A stretch of DNA of 23,498 nucleotides from CAZIQY01 sp964541605 (GTDB lineage: Bacteria > Desulfobacterota > Syntrophia > Syntrophales > UBA2185), in NCBI GenBank assembly GCA_964541605.1, contig CAZIQY010000043.1, forward strand, positions 1 through 23,498. The letters run 5' to 3'. A program made the translations under genes and the position numbers. The notes under the pieces are model-generated. The model did not search any database, was not told the DNA's origin, and saw nothing but the letters and a program-made list of their open reading frames with translations. Of the stretch, positions 14,806 through 23,480 are shown in pieces (positions within the stretch are counted from its first letter, which is position 1; each line of letters starts with the position of its first letter).

Positions 14806-15375
14806 TTACGAAATGTCATATCTCTGAATCACGTCTGTCCATTTACCCTGGCATTGAAGAATAAGGTCGCATATTTCCCTGACGGCTCCGCTGCCTCCGA
14901 CATTCCTCGTAATATAATCGACGGATCTTTTTACTTCCTCGGTCGCATCGGCAACAGCAACCGAGAACCCCACCCTTTTAAGAAGGGGAATATCCACAAT
15001 ATCATCTCCGACATAGGCGATGCCTTCGCGGTTCAGCATTCTCTTGCTGAGGATTTCGTTAAAAATTGCCACTTTGTCATGAATGCCCTGGTGAACCTCG
15101 GCAATTCCCAGATCCTTTGCCCGATGCTCCACAACATGCGAATGCCTTCCTGTTAAGAGGACAACATCAATCCCATATCGCATAAGCATTTTAATGCCGT
15201 GCCCATCTTTAACATTAAAAAACTTTGTCTCCCTTCCTGTGTCGTCCATAATGATCCGGCCGTCCGTCATGACCCCGTCGACATCGAGAATCAAAAGAAG
15301 AATCGCTCTGATCCTGCGGATCAAATTTTCGTCTAAACCACCCGGTTCCGCCTGCCTTTGCTCCATCGTCGTCAT
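14806..15375 (-). CDS. kdsC: Kdo-8-phosphate phosphatase KdsC
   Basis: 189 residues, a C0-type HAD phosphatase that forms tetramers and removes the phosphate of Kdo-8-P in the cytoplasm. Motif I LDVDGVMTDG has Asp31 and Asp33; motif II is LLTGR, the Lys motif is HDKVA, and GDDIVDIPLL is motif IV. The phrase FNVKDGHGIKML is characteristic. ATG 15375 overlaps the kdsA stop (ATGA), so the two steps of Kdo synthesis are coupled. No KdsD (arabinose-5-P isomerase) gene is between them, unlike in many proteobacteria. Confidence 0.95.
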   Translation of the reverse strand: MTTMEQRQAEPGGLDENLIRRIRAILLLILDVDGVMTDGRIIMDDTGRETKFFNVKDGHGIKMLMRYGIDVVLLTGRHSHVVEHRAKDLGIAEVHQGIHDKVAIFNEILSKRMLNREGIAYVGDDIVDIPLLKRVGFSVAVADATEEVKRSVDYITRNVGGSGAVREICDLILQCQGKWTDVIQRYDIS

Positions 15376-16217
15376 GGTCTGGCGCCTTCCCTTCTAAAGT
15401 CTTTTTTCACAATTCCGTCAATCTCCACAAGCATTTTAAGAAGATCAGGAAGAGAATCAAGGTACAGGGAGTTGGGGCCGTCGCACCGGGCCGTTTCCGG
15501 TTCCGGATGGACTTCCAGGAACAAACCGTCTATCCCTGCGGCAACCGCTGCCCGTGCCAGGAAAGAGACCATATCCCTCTGACCGCCGGATGCGGCGCCC
15601 GAACCGCCGGGAAGCTGAACGCTATGGGTGGCGTCAAATACAACCGGATAACCCATGTCTCTCATGATGGGGATGGAACGAAAATCAGCGACAAGATTGT
15701 TGTACCCGAAAGTCGTTCCCCTTTCCGTGATCATGATCTTTTCATTGCCGGTGGATGACGCCTTTATCAGGATATTCCGGACATCCCACGGTGCCAGAAA
15801 TTGACCTTTCTTGATATTGATTACCTTCGCCTGTTTCGCTACTTCGATAATGAAATCCGTCTGTCTGCACAGAAAAGCAGGCACCTGGACAACATCCAAT
15901 ATTTCCGATGCAGGCTTTATTTCTTCAAACCGGTGGACATCGGAGAGAACGGGAACGTCAAAATCCCTTTTTATCCTTTCCAATATCTGAAGACCCTGCA
16001 CAAGGCCCGGCCCCCTGTAACTGTTGATGGATGTCCGGTTTGCCTTGTCGTAGGACGCCTTGAAAACCAACGGAATCTTCATCGCCGCTGTAAGATTCTT
16101 CAAATACTCGGCAATATTTCTCGTTAATTTTTCATCTTCAATGACACAGGGGCCGGCAATGAGAATAAACGGCGCCCCGTCACCGATTACAATATCTCCA
16201 AGAGCGATTTCATTCAT
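15372..16217 (-). CDS. kdsA: 3-deoxy-8-phosphooctulonate synthase KdsA, metal type
   Basis: 281 residues. It condenses phosphoenolpyruvate with arabinose-5-phosphate to Kdo-8-P. AGPCVIEDE, FKASYDKANRTS, ERGTTFGYNN and DATHSVQLPGG are present. Cys24, His198, Glu235 and Asp246 have the same spacing as the metal ligands of the Aquifex enzyme (Cys11, His185, Glu222, Asp233, all shifted by 13). The enterobacterial enzyme has Asn in place of the Cys. This one is therefore a class II, divalent-metal-dependent KdsA. ATG 16217 has GGAA about 8 bases upstream. The 106 bp gap upstream (16218-16323) shows no hairpin or convincing promoter. Confidence 0.95.
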   Translation of the reverse strand: MNEIALGDIVIGDGAPFILIAGPCVIEDEKLTRNIAEYLKNLTAAMKIPLVFKASYDKANRTSINSYRGPGLVQGLQILERIKRDFDVPVLSDVHRFEEIKPASEILDVVQVPAFLCRQTDFIIEVAKQAKVINIKKGQFLAPWDVRNILIKASSTGNEKIMITERGTTFGYNNLVADFRSIPIMRDMGYPVVFDATHSVQLPGGSGAASGGQRDMVSFLARAAVAAGIDGLFLEVHPEPETARCDGPNSLYLDSLPDLLKMLVEIDGIVKKDFRREGARP

Positions 16218-16323
16218 ATTTGAGTTCCATTTCCCTGCTGAATTTTTTATAAAACACTTCCGACATCACAATCCATCGTCACTTCCCCATAGAGACTCCG
16301 TCGTGTAAGGAGAGATTTTACCC

Positions 16324-18339
16324 TCATCCCCCATGTTTTTTCTCGATGATTCTGATTCTCATCTGGGGAATCTTTCGCGCCGCCTTTGTCAACTCCGGAT
16401 TCAAGCCATAGGCATTTTTATATGCCTTCAGGGCTTCCTCGTACATTTCCTCCTTTTCGTATGCCTCTCCCAGATTCAGGTATACCTGACTGTCCTCCGG
16501 ATCATACCTTAACGACATTTTATAATATTCAATTTCCTTATCCACATTATTCTTGAGGCCGTAAACATAAGCCATGTTTGCATAACCGGCCGCTTTCCTC
16601 GGTTCCAGTTCAATCATTTTTCTGTAAGCCTTGATTGCCTTGTCGTATTGCTTTTCACTGACATAATACTCTGCCAGGATGTTCAAAACGTCTATGGTTG
16701 GACGTTTGACGGCAGATTTTTCATATTCGGCAACAGACTCTCTTTTCTTACCCAGTTTCTCGTATGTATAGGCAAGGTTATAATGAATCTGCGGATCTTT
16801 AATGCCGTTTCGGATTGCTTTTTCGTAATGTTCGGCAGACTGTTTGTACTTTTTCAGCTCCCCGTAAGCAAAGCCGAGATTCGCATGGGCAGATGCCTTC
16901 TGGGGTGTCACTTTGATGATCTTTTCATACAGCTTGATGGCTTTGTCATATTTTTTACTTTTATATTCAATATTTGCCAGTCTGAATACGGCATCGGGAT
17001 CGCCGGGAGTTATTTTAAGAACCTTCTCATAGGCCAGCACCGCCTCCCTGTCAAGATTCTGTTTTTCATATGCCACAGCCAGATTAAACTGGACAACGGG
17101 ATCCCTGGGATTGAGGGAAATGGCCTTTTTATAATACTCAATTTCCTCATTAAATTGCCCTTTCCCGCTATAGGCGAGTCCTATATTGGCATGGGCGGAT
17201 ACATTTCGCGGTTGCTTTTTAATCACTTCTTTATACCATTTTATGGACTCGTCATATTTGCCCGCTTTAAGGGAGGCGCCGGCCAGTGCTGCCATAGCTC
17301 TCTCATCGCCGGAAGTTTTTGTGAGGATGTGTCTGTACTGCTCCATGGCATGATTAAAATTTTTCGTTTTTTCATAGGCCTCGGCAAGCCGGTATCGCAC
17401 GGCGTGATCGTCAGGATGTATTTTCAGGGCCGCCTTGTAGTTCTCAACCGCCTTCCCCCAGTCTCCCGCATAACTGTAAGCAATCGCCATATTAACATAG
17501 GAGGAGGATTCTGAAGGATACAGTTTGATCTGTCTTAATCCGAGCTTGAGAGCCTGATCATACTCTTTCACTTTTATATAACAGTTGATCAGCTCGGTCA
17601 TTGCCCCTGCATCGTCCGGCTTCAATGCGAGAATTTCCTGATATTGAGTAATGGCTTTATTCATCATGCCGGACTGGCTGAATAACGTTGCCAGCATCTT
17701 GCGGACGCTGATGTCTTTGCTGTTCATGGCGATGGCTTTTTTCAGATACTCAATCTGCGCATGCCGGTCCTCCGAGGTTTTGGCATATCTCAGCCAGTCC
17801 TGTGGCGTGACGATAACCTGTATCGGAATGCTTGCAATCACTTCATCGTGATATTTGATATGAACCCCACCCGCAGGTACAGCTTCGCTGCCCGGGCGTA
17901 TTCCTCCGGACTTGACAATATGATCAACCAGGTCAACGCCTCGCAGCAATACCCGAAAGTCATTCTGAGCCCCCATGCCTTCCACATCAACGGCAATACC
18001 TCTGCCGAAAATGACATCGGTTGAAACATCCTTGACGACAAATTCATCCCGGTATGTCACCTCAAGGGTGTCGCCCGTGGTCAGCCTGTAGTCCTTCCCG
18101 TTTTTTTCTATGTCAATGTAATAAAATCCCGGTTTATGTCCGAGGAGGTAGTGGGACAAACTCCCCTTCGTTCTCGAGATATTCGAAAAAAACGCATCCT
18201 TTTTCTGCGGAAAGAATTGATATGAAACTACCAGCCCGGCAACAAGAAGTAATAGCAGGGTAGAAATTCCCACGATGACATACAGTCGCCGACGCGGAAT
18301 CTTTAACGTTTCCTCTTTTTTGTCCGGCACATGATCCAC
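16324..18339 (-). CDS. Membrane-anchored TPR-repeat protein, function unknown
   Basis: 671 residues. One transmembrane helix (about 20-41) follows a short basic cytoplasmic tail. A beta-rich periplasmic domain (about 70-180) contains TTGDTLEVTYRDEFVVKD; I do not recognise it as a named family. From about 192 to 655 there are roughly 13 tandem tetratricopeptide repeats, each near 34 residues with the A-N-x-G-x-A-Y and P-x-D/N signatures. Such proteins act as scaffolds in envelope assembly or polysaccharide export. It starts at GTG 18339, 9 bases after xerD, without a strong ribosome site (GAGGGG is 15 bases away). It is followed by kdsA and the LPS cluster, so a link to envelope biogenesis is possible, but that is inference from position only. 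Confidence 0.82.
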   Translation of the reverse strand: MDHVPDKKEETLKIPRRRLYVIVGISTLLLLLVAGLVVSYQFFPQKKDAFFSNISRTKGSLSHYLLGHKPGFYYIDIEKNGKDYRLTTGDTLEVTYRDEFVVKDVSTDVIFGRGIAVDVEGMGAQNDFRVLLRGVDLVDHIVKSGGIRPGSEAVPAGGVHIKYHDEVIASIPIQVIVTPQDWLRYAKTSEDRHAQIEYLKKAIAMNSKDISVRKMLATLFSQSGMMNKAITQYQEILALKPDDAGAMTELINCYIKVKEYDQALKLGLRQIKLYPSESSSYVNMAIAYSYAGDWGKAVENYKAALKIHPDDHAVRYRLAEAYEKTKNFNHAMEQYRHILTKTSGDERAMAALAGASLKAGKYDESIKWYKEVIKKQPRNVSAHANIGLAYSGKGQFNEEIEYYKKAISLNPRDPVVQFNLAVAYEKQNLDREAVLAYEKVLKITPGDPDAVFRLANIEYKSKKYDKAIKLYEKIIKVTPQKASAHANLGFAYGELKKYKQSAEHYEKAIRNGIKDPQIHYNLAYTYEKLGKKRESVAEYEKSAVKRPTIDVLNILAEYYVSEKQYDKAIKAYRKMIELEPRKAAGYANMAYVYGLKNNVDKEIEYYKMSLRYDPEDSQVYLNLGEAYEKEEMYEEALKAYKNAYGLNPELTKAARKIPQMRIRIIEKKHGG

Positions 18340-18348
18340 TCTTTTTCT

Positions 18349-19236
18349 TTAACCCCTCGGATGGTATTTCTTGTGAATCTGCTTCAATCTGTCACGGGTG
18401 ATATGTGTGTAAACCTGTGTGGTTGATATATCTGCGTGCCCGAGCATGATCTGGACGGAACGAAGGTCTGCGCCGCCTTCCAGCAGATGGGTGGCAAAGG
18501 AATGTCTGAAGGTGTGAGGATGAACTTTTTTCGCCAAACCCGCTTTCAAGGCGTACTTTTTCACCATTTTCCAGAAACCCTGCCGGGTAAAACCTTCACC
18601 CAGCCGGCTGAGGAAGAGGACATCCGTCGATTTCTTCCTCAGGAATACAGATCTGGCTTCATGAACATAGGTATAGAGACAATCATAGGCCGATTTGCCG
18701 ACCGGTATCACCCTTTCCTTCTCCCCTTTCCCCATGGCAACGAGATATCCCACCTGCCAGTTTATGCTGCTTGTGGCCAGCGAAATCAATTCGGACACAC
18801 GCGTCCCCGATGCATACATGAGTTCCAGCATTGCCGTATCCCTGACACCTGTCGGCGTATCGCTGCCCGGCTGCATCAGGAGGCGGTTCATTTCTTCCTG
18901 ACTTAAAGTGTCGGGCAGACGCATCCATACCTTTGCCAGTTCAATATTTGCGACGGGATTGTGATCGATTCTACTCTCCCTAAGCAGATATTTATAGAAC
19001 ACTCTAATGGCTGCAAGCCCCCTGTTTACCGAGCTTGGATTTAATCCATCTTTCTGAATACGACCCAGATATGAAACCACGTCATCAGGATTGGCTTCTC
19101 CGACAGTTTGTATCCCGCGGCTTCTTAAAAAACTTGCATATCTGGCTAAATCGCGGCTGTACGCTTCAATGGTGTTCCGGGATGCCCCCTTCTCAACGGC
19201 AAGGAAGTTTACAAATTCGTCTATCATGTTATCCAT
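18349..19236 (-). CDS. xerD: Tyrosine recombinase XerD
   Basis: 295 residues. SAM-like N-terminal DNA-binding domain (1-100) and catalytic domain with Arg146, Lys170, His241, Arg244, His267 and Tyr276. Spacing matches E. coli XerD (Arg148, Lys172, His244, Arg247, His270, Tyr279), and HPHTFRHSFATHLL plus LGHADISTTQVYTH are typical of Xer rather than phage or integron integrases; the extra IntI-specific helix region is not apparent. It resolves chromosome dimers at dif with a partner Xer. XerD rather than XerC is suggested by length and motifs. ATG 19236 (or 19227) lacks a clear ribosome site. The gap 19237-19321 holds nothing definite. Confidence 0.9.
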   Translation of the reverse strand: MDNMIDEFVNFLAVEKGASRNTIEAYSRDLARYASFLRSRGIQTVGEANPDDVVSYLGRIQKDGLNPSSVNRGLAAIRVFYKYLLRESRIDHNPVANIELAKVWMRLPDTLSQEEMNRLLMQPGSDTPTGVRDTAMLELMYASGTRVSELISLATSSINWQVGYLVAMGKGEKERVIPVGKSAYDCLYTYVHEARSVFLRKKSTDVLFLSRLGEGFTRQGFWKMVKKYALKAGLAKKVHPHTFRHSFATHLLEGGADLRSVQIMLGHADISTTQVYTHITRDRLKQIHKKYHPRG

Positions 19237-19321
19237 GGTTTTTTCTAACGCAATTGATCGAAGGACGCAAAGATTTTTTGTATAAGGATGGATTTATGAC
19301 GTGCAAACCGGGTTTTTGCTG

Positions 19322-22300
19322 TTATTTCAGAAGGCAATTGAGTGTTTCTTTGATTTTTTCCATATCATACGGTACGGCCACCGTGCCTTTAAATCCAAAT
19401 TTTTCGAATTCCATCACCATCGGGTCATCCTTATAGCCGCTGCACAGAATAACCTTAACATGCGGATCCGTCTGCAGCAAAGCTTTAATCGTTTCTTCCG
19501 CTCCCTTGCCTCCTGAAATATCCAAACCCAGGATAACGGCTGCAAAGGGCTGATTTATTTCAAACGAATTATTATATAGATTGACGGCTTCATCGCCATT
19601 TTGTGTGCACTCCGCGTTGTATCCTAAGAAATTCAAGACGATACCGGTTGCATGAAGCACCGTTTCGTCATTATGAATGACAAGGATTTTCCCTCCGCCT
19701 GTATCGGCTGGTCCCGATTCGCATTTCATGACGGAATCTTCCTGCGGGGATGCGGGCAGATACACAAAAAAGGTTGATCCCACACCCGGTTCTGACTCGA
19801 CGGTAATGAACCCCTCGTGCTTATTGATGATGGCGTAGCAAATGGCAAGCCCCAGACCCATTCCTCTTGCGGTACCCGTCGGCTTTGTCGTAAAATACGG
19901 ATCGAATATTCTCTGCAAGTCCTCCTTGGGAATGCCGACACCTCGATCCTTTACGGACCATTTTACATATCTCCCTTCTCTCAGGGGCAGATTGCTGCTT
20001 GCCGTCACACTCACGTTTTCTGCGTTTATGGTTATCACACCACCTCCGGGCATGGCTTCCCGCGCATTGATAACCAGATTGTGGATGACCTGGCGAATCT
20101 GTACATCATCCATTTCGACGGGCCAGAGGTCATCGGGTAGTGAAAACATGCACCTGACATTGGAACCGGAGAGAGTCAGATCAACGGAATTCACAAGCAA
20201 ATGAGAGATGGAACCGATTTTTCTTATCGGCTCCCCTCCCTTGGCAAAGGTAACCAGGCGATGGGCCAATTCCTTTGCCTGAAGTCCGGCTTTCTCTGCT
20301 ATTTCGAGCCCTTCCTGCGGAAGTTCCTCCTCCTCGGCAAGAGACAATTTAGCGGCAAAGATGTTTCGTAACATGACCGACAAAAGATTGTTAAAATCAT
20401 GAGCGATTCCGCCGGCAAAAATCCCCAAAGACTCAAGCTTGTGAACTCTGATTAATTCTTCCTCCGCCCGTTTGCGATCAGTGACATCCTCGAGGGTCTC
20501 GATAGCGCCAACGAGATTCCCCTTAAAGTCCCTGATCACCGATGCCGTAAAACGAAGCCATTTCCCTGTATCCCCCAGTTCAGGGAAAAAGTCCGTTGCC
20601 TCATAGGCATCATCCAGCAGTCGTGACTTTGTATACTTTTCGAAATACCACTGAGGAATCGCTTCCAGGGCCTGGTCCACTATAAGATCCGCCATAACGG
20701 GCCTCTCTTTGCTGTAGAACGCCCTCCAGTAATGCGTTGTGCCAACAACCTCTTCAGCCCCAATGCCGCTTAGTTCTTCCAGGGACTTGTTCCAGTACAT
20801 CACTTTGTGGTCTTTGCCGATTACAAATGCCGGGATGGGGGAGCTCTGAATGACGCTTTGCAGCCTCAATTCGCTATCTCTGAGGGCTTCTTCCGCCAGT
20901 TTACGTTCCGTGACATCCTCGAGGGACTCTATGGCTCCGACAAGTTCCCCATGTGAATTCCTGATTGTCGCTGCTGTGAATTGCAGCCATTTTCCATTAT
21001 CTCCCAATTCCGGGAAAAAGTCCGTTGCCTCATAGGCTTCCTCTATCAAGCTGGACTTGATATACTTGTCAAAATACCACTGGGGGATCGCCTCCAGCGC
21101 TTGTTCCACCAACAGATCTGCCATACAGGGTCTCTCTTCCCGGTAGAACGCCCTCCAATGCTGTGTCATACCAACCACTTCTATTGCCTTGATCCTGGTA
21201 AGTTCCTCCAGTGCCCTGTTCCAGGACAATACCCTGTGGTCCTTCCCGATGACAAAAGCCGGAATGGGAGAGCCTTGAATGATACTATAAAGGCGTTGCT
21301 CGCTCTCCTTGAGTTTTTTCTCTATCTGTTTGCGGTCGGTAATGTTTTTTGAAACCACCGTTACGGCTATTGTTGTTTTTCCGTCAGGACTTTTAACAGG
21401 GCTGAACGTTCGGAGGAAATACTGCCCATCTCTTTCACTTTTATATTCATGCTGGACCGGCGTACCGGACTCAAACACATGTTCAGCTGTCTTAACAAAC
21501 TCCTTCGCAGTTTCCTCGGAGTGGAAATCACCGTAAGCTCCGCCTAATATCTTTTCTAATGGAAGGCCAAACCTTGATAAATATTTTTCATTCATTAATG
21601 TATATCTAAAATTTCTGTCTATCATATACATTAAGTCTGCGGTAGTCGCGAGGGAGCGATATTTCTCCTCGCTTTCCCGTAAGGCCGCCTCCGCCAGTTT
21701 TCGTTCAGTAATGTCTTCCGTGACACCGTCAATCCACTTAATTTCACCCGTGTTATCATATTGGGCAGCCGCGGTTACTGAAACCGTGATCGGGGTGCCA
21801 TCCTTTTTGCGGAGCGATAATTCCTCGTTTCGCACATATCCGGATTCCCTTATCTTCCCGACAAAATATTTCCTGCCCTGCGGATCTATATAATGCTTGC
21901 AAATAGGAACACTCATGAATTCATCGAGCGATTCATAAGCGAAAATTTTTGCCATAGCAGGGTTCACCTGCAGATAACGCCCCTCAAGATCGCCTGTACT
22001 TCTGTAAACGCCGACATTAACATTCTCAACAAGCGTCCGGTATCTCTCTTCACTCTCGCGAAGGGCCATCTCAGACCGTCTGGTCGCGTAAAAAAGAGGG
22101 GCAATGAGGGACACACCCACAACGATCAAAATAGAAATAAAAAATGAAATCCATTCGTTAATAATGATTATTCCCTGTGTTACTTCAATGGACATGAAAG
22201 GCAATACATCTATGACCCGTCCCAACGCCATCAGAACAAGACCCAACGCCATAAGAATCCAGGCGGCACGGCCTTCTGTAATCCTGATAAGCCTTAGCGC

Positions 22301-22360
22301 AAGAAAGGCCGCCACAATCTGCAGAACAACGGAAATGATGAGAATAACTTCAATAATCAT
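19322..22360 (-). CDS. Four-PAS hybrid histidine kinase with degenerate receiver
   Basis: 1012 residues. Three membrane helices (about 2-90) precede four PAS modules (about 102-220, 230-345, 354-487, 497-630), each ending in the xDxTxRKxAE linker. PAS3 and PAS4 are a clear tandem duplication (QALEAIPQWYF and EATDFFPELGD occur in both). HisKA has GGIAHDFNNLL with His654. The ATPase domain has the N box (HNLVINAREAM, 760-770), DRGVGIP and GMGLGLAI. The C-terminal receiver (891-1010) reads ILGLD where VILDL is expected, so the phospho-acceptor Asp is Gly945. The acidic pair is His896-Asn897 and the switch Lys is Val996. It autophosphorylates plausibly but cannot use its own receiver in the usual way. 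No response regulator gene is adjacent. ATG 22360 has AGGG upstream. The gap 22361-22443 holds nothing definite. Confidence 0.93.
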   Translation of the reverse strand: MIIEVILIISVVLQIVAAFLALRLIRITEGRAAWILMALGLVLMALGRVIDVLPFMSIEVTQGIIIINEWISFFISILIVVGVSLIAPLFYATRRSEMALRESEERYRTLVENVNVGVYRSTGDLEGRYLQVNPAMAKIFAYESLDEFMSVPICKHYIDPQGRKYFVGKIRESGYVRNEELSLRKKDGTPITVSVTAAAQYDNTGEIKWIDGVTEDITERKLAEAALRESEEKYRSLATTADLMYMIDRNFRYTLMNEKYLSRFGLPLEKILGGAYGDFHSEETAKEFVKTAEHVFESGTPVQHEYKSERDGQYFLRTFSPVKSPDGKTTIAVTVVSKNITDRKQIEKKLKESEQRLYSIIQGSPIPAFVIGKDHRVLSWNRALEELTRIKAIEVVGMTQHWRAFYREERPCMADLLVEQALEAIPQWYFDKYIKSSLIEEAYEATDFFPELGDNGKWLQFTAATIRNSHGELVGAIESLEDVTERKLAEEALRDSELRLQSVIQSSPIPAFVIGKDHKVMYWNKSLEELSGIGAEEVVGTTHYWRAFYSKERPVMADLIVDQALEAIPQWYFEKYTKSRLLDDAYEATDFFPELGDTGKWLRFTASVIRDFKGNLVGAIETLEDVTDRKRAEEELIRVHKLESLGIFAGGIAHDFNNLLSVMLRNIFAAKLSLAEEEELPQEGLEIAEKAGLQAKELAHRLVTFAKGGEPIRKIGSISHLLVNSVDLTLSGSNVRCMFSLPDDLWPVEMDDVQIRQVIHNLVINAREAMPGGGVITINAENVSVTASSNLPLREGRYVKWSVKDRGVGIPKEDLQRIFDPYFTTKPTGTARGMGLGLAICYAIINKHEGFITVESEPGVGSTFFVYLPASPQEDSVMKCESGPADTGGGKILVIHNDETVLHATGIVLNFLGYNAECTQNGDEAVNLYNNSFEINQPFAAVILGLDISGGKGAEETIKALLQTDPHVKVILCSGYKDDPMVMEFEKFGFKGTVAVPYDMEKIKETLNCLLK
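20467..21301 (-). repeat. Intragenic tandem duplication of a ~135-residue PAS module
   Basis: Two units of about 405 bp (20467-20872 and 20896-21301) encode PAS3 and PAS4. They share long identical stretches, including a 26-base perfect match at 20583-20608 and 21012-21037, while the other two PAS domains do not match them. The high DNA identity points to a fairly recent duplication or ongoing gene conversion. Confidence 0.8.
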
Positions 22361-22443
22361 CTCTGAACCCTGTTACGCAATCGACGTTCCTTTTGGCAGC
22401 AATTCCACTTCAATTTGATTCACGCTCCTCTTTCCCGGAACAA

Positions 22444-23139
22444 TCAGGAAGCGTCCCGACTTTTAACTTTCTTTTCATGTTTTTCCTTCAGTTTATTCAG
22501 CCAGTTCTGGCCGAAGAAATATCCCACCAGGAAAATCAATCCACTGACTCCCAGTAAAATGAAAAAAGCCCAATTCTGATCGTTTCGAACACAACTGCCC
22601 TGTACGGATAACAGAATCGTGCCCAATAATCTGCCGACCGATGAAATAACGATAAAAGATCTGATATCCATGTGGCTCAAACCCAGGATATAGCAGAGAG
22701 CATCCTTGGGAAAGCCCGGAATCAAAAACAATAGAAATGAAACAAAAGTCCCTTTGTGTTCCATGAAGTGGTCGTATTTGCTGATAACCTTTGGGCTGAC
22801 AAACTTTTCCACGAAGGGAAGGCCAAATGTCCTGGAAAGGGCGAACGCAATCCAGGAACCGATGCTCAGACCGATTGTGGAATAGACGGTTCCCAGGGTG
22901 ATTCCATAAAGATATCCTCCTATGAAACCGGTCACCTCTCCGGGAACGGGAGCAACCAGGACCTGAAGAATTTGAAGAGAGATGAAGATAATAACGGACA
23001 GAGAACCAAAGGAATTAACAAACTCAATGATTTTGTTTCGATCAATAAAAAAAGTATAGAGGTCGAAATGAATGACAAAAAAAGCGGCTGCCGCAATGAA
23101 CATAAGGAGGATGATCAATCTGGTAATGTATTTGTTCAT
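22444..23139 (-). CDS. TVP38/TMEM64 (DedA-like, VTT domain) membrane protein
   Basis: 231 residues from ATG 23139; a longer TTG-initiated frame to 23178 adds only an unlikely polar stretch. A first membrane helix (MNKYITRLIILLMFI...) is followed by the VTT domain with PVPGEVTGFIGGYLYG, GLSIGSWIAFALSRTFG and the LIPGFPKDALCYILG re-entrant loop, all typical of the TVP38/DedA superfamily, then a last helix and a basic tail (KLKEKHEKKVKSRD). The superfamily contains lipid flippases or scramblases and proton-motive-force-dependent envelope proteins; the substrate here is unknown. The Shine-Dalgarno is weak. Immediately upstream of the sensor kinase, possibly cotranscribed across an 83 bp gap. Confidence 0.88.
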   Translation of the reverse strand: MNKYITRLIILLMFIAAAAFFVIHFDLYTFFIDRNKIIEFVNSFGSLSVIIFISLQILQVLVAPVPGEVTGFIGGYLYGITLGTVYSTIGLSIGSWIAFALSRTFGLPFVEKFVSPKVISKYDHFMEHKGTFVSFLLFLIPGFPKDALCYILGLSHMDIRSFIVISSVGRLLGTILLSVQGSCVRNDQNWAFFILLGVSGLIFLVGYFFGQNWLNKLKEKHEKKVKSRDAS

Positions 23140-23226
23140 CAGACCATCGCCGTTTGAAGGTGAACCCACCGTCGACAAGGTACGTTCAGTAAATCATTCA
23201 TTTTCTGTTTTTCCCGTTTATAAGAC

Positions 23227-23254
23227 AGGGTATGTTACGCGCATTTCCTGTCAA
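23227..23254 (-). promoter_or_regulatory. Candidate promoter for the TVP38 gene
   Basis: On the minus strand TTGACA (23249-23254) is a perfect -35; 16 bp downstream TACCCT (23227-23232) is a poor -10 with 3 of 6 matches. It points at the TVP38 gene about 90 bases further on. The -10 makes this a weak call. Confidence 0.35.
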
Positions 23255-23480
23255 TACCGTGAGTTTTTATCATAAAAGATTTTTTTATAGAAGCACTATT
23301 TCTTATGAGTGACATATAAACCGAAATCAGCAAATAAACGGATTCAGGATAAAATATGTATTGACATAAAATCCCTTATATGGTAATCGCGTCGCGTGAT
23401 TTTTCAGGCATGATATAAAGCATTTTTGATGATTTTATTTGAACTCATTTCCGATAGAATCTGACTACAGGGAGACCATT

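Noticed and set aside
18349..19236. The tyrosine recombinase as the integrase of the cassette remnant
   Set aside because: Its motifs and length match housekeeping XerD and it is 17 kb away inside an unrelated operon.
22373..22423. 16-codon minus-strand ORF between the TVP38 gene and the kinase (GTG start after GAGGAG)
   Set aside because: The ribosome site is only 1 base from the GTG, too close to work, and the peptide has no recognisable feature.
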